Source: Hermatobates lingyangjiaoensis
Taxonomy: Eukaryota; Arthropoda; Insecta; Hemiptera; Hermatobatidae
DNA: 64,000 nt
Reading direction: 5' to 3'
Assembly (NCBI GenBank): GCA_026182355.1
Contig: JAPFBL010000068.1
Coordinates: 2,745,001 to 2,809,000, forward strand
The notes beneath the pieces are model-generated. The model did not search any database. It was not told the origin of the DNA and saw only the letters and a program-made list of their open reading frames with translations. The position numbers were made by a program, and so were the translations under genes. Positions 58,263-64,000 of this stretch are shown one piece after another (position 1 is the first letter of the stretch; the number at the start of each line of letters is the position of its first letter).

Positions 58263-58835
58263 ATTATATTAGTATATGAATTTTATTATATTCTATTAAG
58301 CTTTATGATATTACTAATATATTTAATTTTGTAAATATATGTAGTACTGCAGTGACAAACGTACAATAAAGCTACGTACACAAAAACAACAATTCATAAT
58401 GTTTTGAGCCATTTTTTGCAATGTACATTATCGGTAGGTTAATGAAATACGGTGGGTCTCTAGAAATCACGAGTGGAGTTTGTTAAGCATCATTAGTAAT
58501 TCCTTTGATAAGGCTTGAGAGCCTTATTTAAGAGAATATAAAATAAGATTACACTTATATTTACTTCAACTTGATTAACTGTAAAGAAACTTTTTCTGAC
58601 TGACTTATCAAATACATTTTTGATGTTTATTTATCAAACTCAAGCTAGATGTTTATTTCATCTTTGAGACCTGGGTGAATTTTGAAATCTTTTAGGGATG
58701 TCGTGTTAAAGTTCTTATAACAGTTATTCATGTATACTTAAACTAAATTAAGTATATATAATATACTTAATTTAATATATTAATGGTGTATATTTTTAAT
58801 AAAAAAACCTGATCTAAATTGTGAATTTGTTGCAG

Positions 58836-58981
58836 AGAGTACCCCTGTGATCATTACACGGCCATCATCAACGTGACGCTGATGAAGACGGGCTGTCCTA
58901 GGAGTCACGAGACGGCCCTGCAGCTGCTCCAGCTTCTCGACAAGCGCTTCTTCGAACCTGTTGGACCTCAGACAGATCAAG
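58836..58981 (+). CDS. fry: Internal exon of the furry-like gene
   Basis: The first base completes the Arg codon from the exon at 41097-41251, then 48 codons and one base follow. It reads [34 protein letters not shown] and [14 protein letters not shown], ending in phase 1 before donor GTTAGT. The acceptor is TTGTTGCAG. Fit of phase, conservation of style and GC-rich codon use make this the next exon of the same gene. The protein should be cytoplasmic or cortical, acting as scaffold for NDR-family kinases if the furry assignment holds. The remaining exons lie outside the window. Confidence 0.85.
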
Positions 58982-59703
58982 GTTAGTCATCTTTATGTGT
59001 CCCTCAACCCGCAGTAAAATTTTTATTACAGGTGTGATAGTTAATACTACATCAAATGCTGGTTCTGACTTCCTTTATTTTCATTGATAACTGACATTTC
59101 CGAAATATTTTTATAAAAGTCTTGCACTCATCAGCCCACTCATACAAAATTCTCTTCTAAACTTATTGTTTACGCTAGATACATTTGAACATTATTTTGT
59201 CTATTCTGAAATTTTCCTCTATTTTCTATGAAGTAACACCTCTGATATATTGGTCAAAAGTGAACTATGAAATATTGACTATACATTAATATTACTTATT
59301 ACACAGAAAATTACTGTGTGATTTTTGTTTTTGTACCTTTGAGAGGTCTAGAAAATGTTTTTGATTTTATAAATACCATTTAATGAGTACTTTGACTTTA
59401 TATATTTGATCATATACTCCAGCGAATGAGGAAATATTATATTTAGAAAATACAGATGTCTGTTGGTTTTTCCAGGATTCTTATCAACTAAAACCATTTA
59501 CCTTTTGATATGCATTACGTGCCTCAAATATCATATGTCATTGGCGTTCAGTGCCACCTTTTGTATCTTTTAGTCAGATCTAACAGTAGGTCAGCTATGT
59601 ATTTCTTAACTTTCTTTAATGTACATTGATAGCCACGTCGGATGATGTTCATTTTTTACTTAGACTTTACCATGTCCGTCATGCTAATTTCCTCATATGG
59701 ATA
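58982..59703. other. AT-rich intron sequence
   Basis: A possible worn hammerhead-like copy lies on minus at 59091-59136 (GCUGAUGAG ... UUUCGGAAAUGUC). No gene is seen. Confidence 0.4.
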
Positions 59704-59705
59704 TA

Positions 59706-60618
59706 CGAGGTGTGTAAATAAAGTAGTGAGACTGATTTTTTTTAAATTTTCTATTCAAATATAATTACAATGTGATATTGTCACCTTCAAAATAGTTCCC
59801 TTCGGAAGCCACACAGCGCTGGAGACGGTCCTTCCAATCATTGTAGCATTGCTGGAACTCGGATTCTGGAATGGCCTTCAGCTGGTCGGTTACAGCAGTT
59901 TGTATGTTTTGTAGTGTCCCGAAAGGAGTTCCCTTGAGGTGATTTTTCAATCTCGGGAAGAGGAAAAAGTGATAAAGACTCAAGTCTGGTGAATAAGGAG
60001 GCTGAGGAGCAACAGGAATGTTTTTACTGGCCAAAAACTCGTTTTCTTTTCGGAATTTTCGGAACCATTTTCGCACAAATTTTTCTCATCTCCAATTCAT
60101 TGGTCAAAATGTGATGAACGGAGGTGTGATTCAAATTCAACTGTTCCCCGATCATTCTGACTGTCAAGCGTCGATCTGAACGCACAAGGTTCCGTACTCT
60201 GTTGACATTTTCATCGGTGTTTGCACTTGAAGGCCTTCCGCTTCGTGGTTCATCTTCAATCGACTCTCTTCCTTCTGAAAATTCCTTAAACCACCGAAAA
60301 GCCTGTGCCCTTGATAAAACACGTTCTTCATAGGCCTCCTGAAGTTTTTCAAAAGTTTCGGTTGCATTATGTCCAAGTCTGAAGCAAAATTTGATTGCAC
60401 ACCGCTGCTCAACTTTGAGGTCACTCATTTTTAAAACGCTCAAGAAAAAACCATTTCACGAAAACCAACGCTACGGACAAACAAATGACTGTGGCGAGTT
60501 CAGATTCATACTGGAGGCGCATCACACGTGCACCTGACGCTACTCAAGGCCACGCGTCTCCAGCGTTGCCAGATCGAAAGCGACGTTGCCAGTCTCACTA
60601 CTTTATTTATACACCTCG
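59706..60618 (-). mobile_element. Internally deleted mariner element
   Basis: The 913-bp element has about 28-bp terminal inverted repeats (CGAGGTGTGTAAATAAAGT and CGAGGTGTATAAATAAAGT, one mismatch) and TA duplications at 59704-59705 and 60619-60620. Intact mariners are usually about 1.3 kb. The two ends of the transposase are kept and the centre is missing. The clean ends imply it was mobilised or inserted recently and may be cross-mobilised by an intact relative. Confidence 0.93.
59765..60428 (-). pseudogene. Mariner transposase, central catalytic region deleted
   Basis: The front part runs from ATG at 60426-60428 in one frame to a stop at 60024. It holds the helix-turn-helix DNA-binding region (VEQRCAIKFCFRLGHNATE through EDEPRSGRP, then DRRLTVRMIGEQLNLNHTS) and ends ICAKMVPK. 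The back part, 59765-60076 in another frame, starts ENEFLASKNIP and holds QPPYSPDL, whose Asp is the third residue of the DD34D triad, and LKNHLKG. The segment with the first two catalytic Asp is gone, and the junction near 60060 shifts frame. No active transposase can be made. Confidence 0.9.
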
Positions 60619-60621
60619 TAT

Positions 60622-60750
60622 ATCAATGATCAAACCACAATAAGAAATGGGAAAATAAGAGTAAGATCTTTCAACCGTAACAAGCGGTCTTCGTCAGAGT
60701 CAAAAACCCAACATTGATTGTTGTTTCACGTGTTTATGTAAAATCTTTTT
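60622..60750 (-). repeat. Family-R hammerhead-like repeat with (TA)n
   Basis: It matches 33100-33175 (ATCAATGATCAAACCACAATA and the motif). The motif occupies 60662-60701. An inverse of the outer sequence (TTGTTTCACGTGTTTATG) lies at 60720-60738, followed by a (TA)n tract at 60757-60797. It abuts the right end of the mariner. Confidence 0.7.
60662..60701 (-). ncRNA. Hammerhead-like motif, family R
   Basis: On minus: CUGACGA, an extra A, the hairpin GACCG-CUUGUUA-CGGUU, GAA, the palindrome AGAUCU, then U. The 5-bp stem II is intact with a G-U closing pair. CUU fits NUH. Confidence 0.45.
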
Positions 60751-60752
60751 AT

Positions 60753-60756
<4 letters not shown>

Positions 60757-60797
<41 letters not shown>
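60757..60797. repeat. (TA)n microsatellite
   Basis: About twenty TA units beside the family-R repeat. Confidence 0.9.
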
Positions 60798-60801
<4 letters not shown>

Positions 60802-61212
60802 GTTGGTTAAACAAAAATTAAGTAAACCCATTTTATTTGACCATACGTCTACAGATACTGGAATGCAAAATCCTAAGAAGATACTTGCAATAAATGTTAA
60901 AATGCATATGGTAAAACAATTTAGCCTAGTTTAGCCTAAGAAATCTTTTCACTTTTGGTATTAACAGTCCACAGTATCTATATTCCATTTCTTAGTCATA
61001 AAGATGTTGGTTATCATTCATAAATTATATATTTATTTTTTTTATTACTGAAAAATAAATTGATTCCTGTATATGCTTTTCAACATTAAGAAGATTTTAT
61101 TTATCGTTGTCTTATTGAAATCGGCATTCGTAAACAAAGAACCCACGATTTACAAGACAACCAAAGTGCCTTCATTCATTTTGATGAACGATTTTGATGA
61201 ATTGATTTGAAC
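60798..61212. other. AT-rich non-coding stretch
   Basis: Nothing recognisable. Confidence 0.45.
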
Positions 61213-61346
61213 TCACGAGCTATGCAATCAGTTATTGTGTGGTATTTACTAATGATTGGAGAGAAAAATAATACCGAGTCTTCACACACAAAAAGGATTT
61301 AATCAAACGAAGCGTTTCGAACACTTTGTGTTCATTTGAGGTTACT
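61213..61346 (-). repeat. Family-C repeat, single end
   Basis: It begins TCACGAGCTATGCAATCAG and TTATTGTGTGGTATTTACTA as at 22431. The minus-strand motif at 61305-61342 has a perfect GAACAC-AAA-GUGUUC hairpin, but the CUGAAGA core has decayed to CUCAAAU. Confidence 0.6.
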
Positions 61347-62225
61347 TCTACATATTTCTAAAAAGAGCCTTGCTTCATTAAGAGTGAGAATCCGATCCTC
61401 GTTTCAATCCCTACCGCTAATTAATATTTTATTTCCTTTCATATATAATTTTTTTTTATTTTTAGTTAATTTATTTTATGTCTTATTGCTTTTTTGCAAT
61501 AGAAATCCATATTCAAAATTTGAATTTCAATAAAGTATTGAAAATATTTACAAATCCTATTACCGGACAAATACGCGTGAACAAGTCCAGCCGAGGAAAT
61601 GTGGGCGACATAGCAGGAACCTCCCTCCGCCAAGCTGATGTTTTAACTACCTCTTTGTACAGAGTTCTCTTGATTATACAGATAAAAATATTATATATCA
61701 GTGTCCTTAATGTTATATAAGTAATTCATCCTTGTTTTAATGACAGTGTATTCTTGACAGGCATTAAGACGTAGACAAGTCGAGTATGTTTCATTAGGTT
61801 TTAGTTAATGCCTGTCTATTTAGTTCAATGTGTGGGCTCAAGTTATTTGTATTGTATGTAGTTCCTTTTTAGTGAAGCATATATTTTATCACTATATTGA
61901 GCAACACATCACGTCCAGATAAAAGCTCAGTAACGGGATATGTTTAAGAAAAAAAATTATAATTTAGCACATTTATTTATCAAATATACAAAAATTAATA
62001 GGTCTTCATGTTTGCTAATTTATTAGTAATGAATTGAAAGTAATTAATTAAACTCATATCTTGGAAAAACAATATTATAAGCAAAGAAATTGGAAATATA
62101 AAGGTATTGTATATCTGAGTTAATTATGGGACTGATATAACACAACTATGGCGTTCATATCGGTGTATACCTCTTCATCTCGCATCGGTCGGAGAAATGT
62201 ATAAGCTTTCTGGAAGGATAAGTTG

Positions 62226-62228
<3 letters not shown>
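61347..62228. other. AT-rich non-coding stretch
   Basis: Short frames at 61336-61720 are not convincing. Nothing else is seen. Confidence 0.45.
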
Positions 62229-62276
<48 letters not shown>

Positions 62277-62400
62277 TAAAGTTACAGCTAGAGAACACAA
62301 GAAAAAGGACGAACACTCACGAATCTCGATTATTTCGGCGTCTTGCCGTCTTCAGGAGAGTAGAAAGAAAGAAAATAAAATAAAAGGAGAAAGAATGAAG
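62229..62400 (-). repeat. Hammerhead-like repeat with (TA)n tail
   Basis: A (TA)n tract at 62229-62272 lies next to the tail (on minus TTGTGTTCTCTAGCTG) of the motif at 62324-62359. The other side of the motif is A/G-rich on the plus strand. Confidence 0.65.
62324..62359 (-). ncRNA. Hammerhead-ribozyme-like motif
   Basis: On minus: UCUC (62356-62359), CUGAAGA (62349-62355), an extra C, the hairpin GGC-AAGAC-GCC (62337-62347), GAA (62334-62336), AUAAU (62329-62333), C (62328) and GAGA (62324-62327). UCUC/GAGA makes a 4-bp stem I, and AUC fits NUH. Confidence 0.55.
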
Positions 62401-62487
62401 GAACGGAGACGTAAATGCGTCCACTGGCCGATGTAAACTGCCAGTTTACTAATATATAGTATAATATATAGTATTTACTATAATATA

Positions 62488-62527
62488 TATATATATATAT
62501 ATTATTATTATTATTATTATTATTATT
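62488..62527. repeat. (TA)n and (ATT)n microsatellite
   Basis: TA units pass into about seven ATT units at the outer edge of the foldback that follows. Confidence 0.9.
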
Positions 62528-63010
62528 AAAGTGGACGGCAGCTTCCGCATTCACGACCTTTTTGCTGGTGTTTTCTAGTTTTCTAACTAGTTTTCTTTGG
62601 TAGGGAGTAATTTAGGCCTTAATAGGCCTTCACTGACAGGACCCCCAAGCAAAGTGTATAACAAGCTGTAACCTTCCACTTGTCAAAGTGGACTTGTTTT
62701 TTCACAATGATTGTCTATTTCTATTTATCCTCTTAATTTTAATAATGTTAATGTTTGTTTAACTTTTCCAAAATTGTTATTGTCTTAGTTTACGCTTAAT
62801 CAGTTTATTACGATATACCTGATGATGATTTCAGTGAAATCGAAAGCTTGTAAGTAAAAATATATTATTGAGTAACCTACGAAATTATTTCTTCGATGTC
62901 TCTGGGACAACTTCTTCATGAAATCACTCCTTACCAAAGAAAACTAGTTAGAAAACTAGAAAACACCAGCAAATAGGTTGTGAATGCGGAAGCTGCCGCC
63001 TGCTTTAATA
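62526..63010. repeat. Foldback with 87-bp arms and a hammerhead-like motif
   Basis: 62526-62612 and 62924-63010 are near-perfect inverses (shared GGCAGCTTCCGCATTCAC and TTTTCTAGTTTTCTAACTAG). Within the 311-bp interior lies the family-D motif at 62816-62852. Confidence 0.85.
62816..62852 (+). ncRNA. Hammerhead-ribozyme-like motif, family D
   Basis: UAC (62816-62818), CUGAUGA (62819-62825), an extra U, a perfect 6-bp hairpin GAUUUC-AGU-GAAAUC (62827-62841), GAA (62842-62844), the palindrome AGCU (62845-62848), U (62849) and GUA (62850-62852). UAC pairs with GUA as stem I. Its sequence is unrelated to families A-C apart from the invariant core. Confidence 0.55.
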
Positions 63011-63225
63011 AAATATGTTTACAAGAGAATCTGCTGCCAATATACACTAATATATATTATTAGTGTGAATAAAAACTAATTTACTGGTTTTTATTTATTT
63101 ATTTTGTTAGAGTGACTGCAGATTATTTCTGGTTCGAATAAATATTTTAGTAGTGGGAGGAATTGAATTCATGGTAGATATGTGACTGGGAAAATGAGTT
63201 AGTGCAAATGGATGTAGTGTTACAT

Positions 63226-63246
63226 TATATATATATATATATATAG
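63226..63246. repeat. (TA)n microsatellite
   Basis: About ten TA units immediately before the inverted repeat at 63245. Confidence 0.9.
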
Positions 63247-63405
63247 TTCAATGTACATAAAGAAACGTAGAGAAATTACCAACCGTCTCTGTACCAGTGC
63301 GCTTGGTTTCCCTTTCTTATCTCTCCTGAAGACGGTTCAACCGAAAATTAGAGACTTTAAGGGTGTGTTTTTAATTTCTCTACGTTTCTTTATGTACATT
63401 GAACT
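63245..63405. repeat. Perfect 34-bp inverted repeat enclosing a family-A motif
   Basis: 63245-63278 and 63372-63405 are exact reverse complements. The 93-bp interior contains the complete family-A motif. Beyond the right arm, TTTCGGATCGTATTTTC leads to a second (TA)n near 63449-63466, so the unit has (TA)n on both sides. Confidence 0.95.
63322..63354 (+). ncRNA. Hammerhead-ribozyme-like motif, family A
   Basis: UCUC (63322-63325), CUGAAGA (63326-63332), an extra C, GGU-UCA-ACC (63334-63342), GAA (63343-63345), AAUU (63346-63349), A (63350) and GAGA (63351-63354). It is identical in plan to the copy at 3247-3279. Confidence 0.55.
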
Positions 63406-63472
63406 GTATTTGTCCATTTCGGATCGTATTTTCATCGAAAAAGTGTGTATATATATATTTATATATAAACTA

Positions 63473-64000
63473 TTTTTTAAAACAGATTTTTTTTATATTT
63501 AGTTATTTACTTCATAAAAATGTCTTAAACTTAATTACAGAAGTAAGTTTTTGAGTAATGATGGATTTTTAAAGGCTGTAATTGTACAACTATCTGTCAC
63601 TGTGATTGAATTGTAGTCATGGTCCCGGTATGTTTTTTAAATAATCCCTTTCCTCACAGTAGTCACTAACTTAAGAAATCATCATTCAAACTCCTCCAGA
63701 TTCTGCAAGTAGTCCTTTAACTTTTTTATTTTTTCTTGAAACTTTGTTCCCCTCTTGGATAATGAAACTCGTAAACTTTACAACTAACTTTTTGAAATAC
63801 TTATCCATTGCTTAAGAAATATATATATTTCATTATAGATGGAAATTTTAATAATCAAAGTTTCGTTCGAAGTTGCTGAAATGGGATTTTTTAGCAACAG
63901 ATTGGTCTGTTGTATTCGAATATATTTTTTAAGTATAAACATTTTTCCTGGATCTCTAATTTTAATATATTTCATTTGTTCACTAGTTTTTATTTATTTA
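63473..64000. other. AT-rich non-coding stretch
   Basis: Nothing recognisable to the window end. Confidence 0.45.

Larger units (their letters stand above)
41252..58835 (+). other. 17.6-kb phase-2 intron between the two exons
   Basis: The intron begins GTCAGT and ends TTGTTGCAG, joining AG to A as an Arg codon. It carries a Helitron-like element, several ribozyme-like repeats, a hAT-like element, a tRNA-headed repeat and one possible minus-strand exon. Confidence 0.85.

Noticed and set aside
1..64000. CRISPR array
   Set aside because: The repeats are dispersed, inverted and unevenly spaced, and the sequence is eukaryotic.
1..64000. Penelope-like reverse transcriptase or GIY-YIG endonuclease to match the ribozyme-like repeats
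   Set aside because: No frame in the window shows these domains. The only reverse transcriptase is the gypsy Pol.

Overview
The window is AT-rich eukaryotic DNA, most likely from an arthropod and probably an insect with large introns. Three observations support this. Two short exons with clean AG and GT borders encode a conserved protein segment that I recognise, with moderate confidence, as the scaffold protein furry. The mobile elements (Ty3/gypsy, mariner, hAT, Helitron-like) are of types common in insect genomes. A damaged, possibly odorant-receptor-like sequence is also present. No bacterial-style operons, rRNA genes or convincing tRNA genes are visible.

Layout. 1-12,970 is AT-rich DNA with a ribozyme-like foldback (2561-3286), a large inverted repeat (about 4505-5618) and two GC-richer patches of decayed coding sequence (9782-10162 and about 10797-11540). 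12,978-14,229 is a cluster of microsatellites and ribozyme-like repeats, including a perfect 117-bp palindrome arm pair. 14,230-19,369 is a complete gypsy-type LTR retrotransposon on the minus strand, with LTRs, tRNA-Phe primer site, polypurine tract, TATA target duplication, and gag and pol in one frame split by a single TGA. 19,583-41,096 is intergenic or intronic DNA with several foldback repeats, hAT-family elements with 8-bp duplications, and receptor-like remnants at 34.9-37.0 kb. The first furry exon is at 41,097-41,251 and the next at 58,836-58,981. The 17.6-kb intron between them holds a Helitron-like element, foldbacks, a hAT-like element, a tRNA-headed repeat and a possible minus-strand exon near 57.7 kb. 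59,706-60,618 is an internally deleted mariner. The remainder is ribozyme-like repeats beside (TA)n tracts.

The most interesting system is a dispersed set of hammerhead-ribozyme-like motifs. At least six sequence families share a CUGAWGA core, one extra nucleotide, a hairpin closed by G-C, GAA, a short self-complementary stretch starting with A and ending with U, then a non-G nucleotide. In several copies the next bases pair with those just before CUGA (UCUC with GAGA). Many copies are followed by a tail that ends in (TA)n, and several are arranged head to head. Hammerheads of this short-stem-III kind are known from Penelope-like elements and retrozymes, but no matching reverse transcriptase is present here.

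None of the elements appears to cooperate with furry; they look like insertions in or near its introns.
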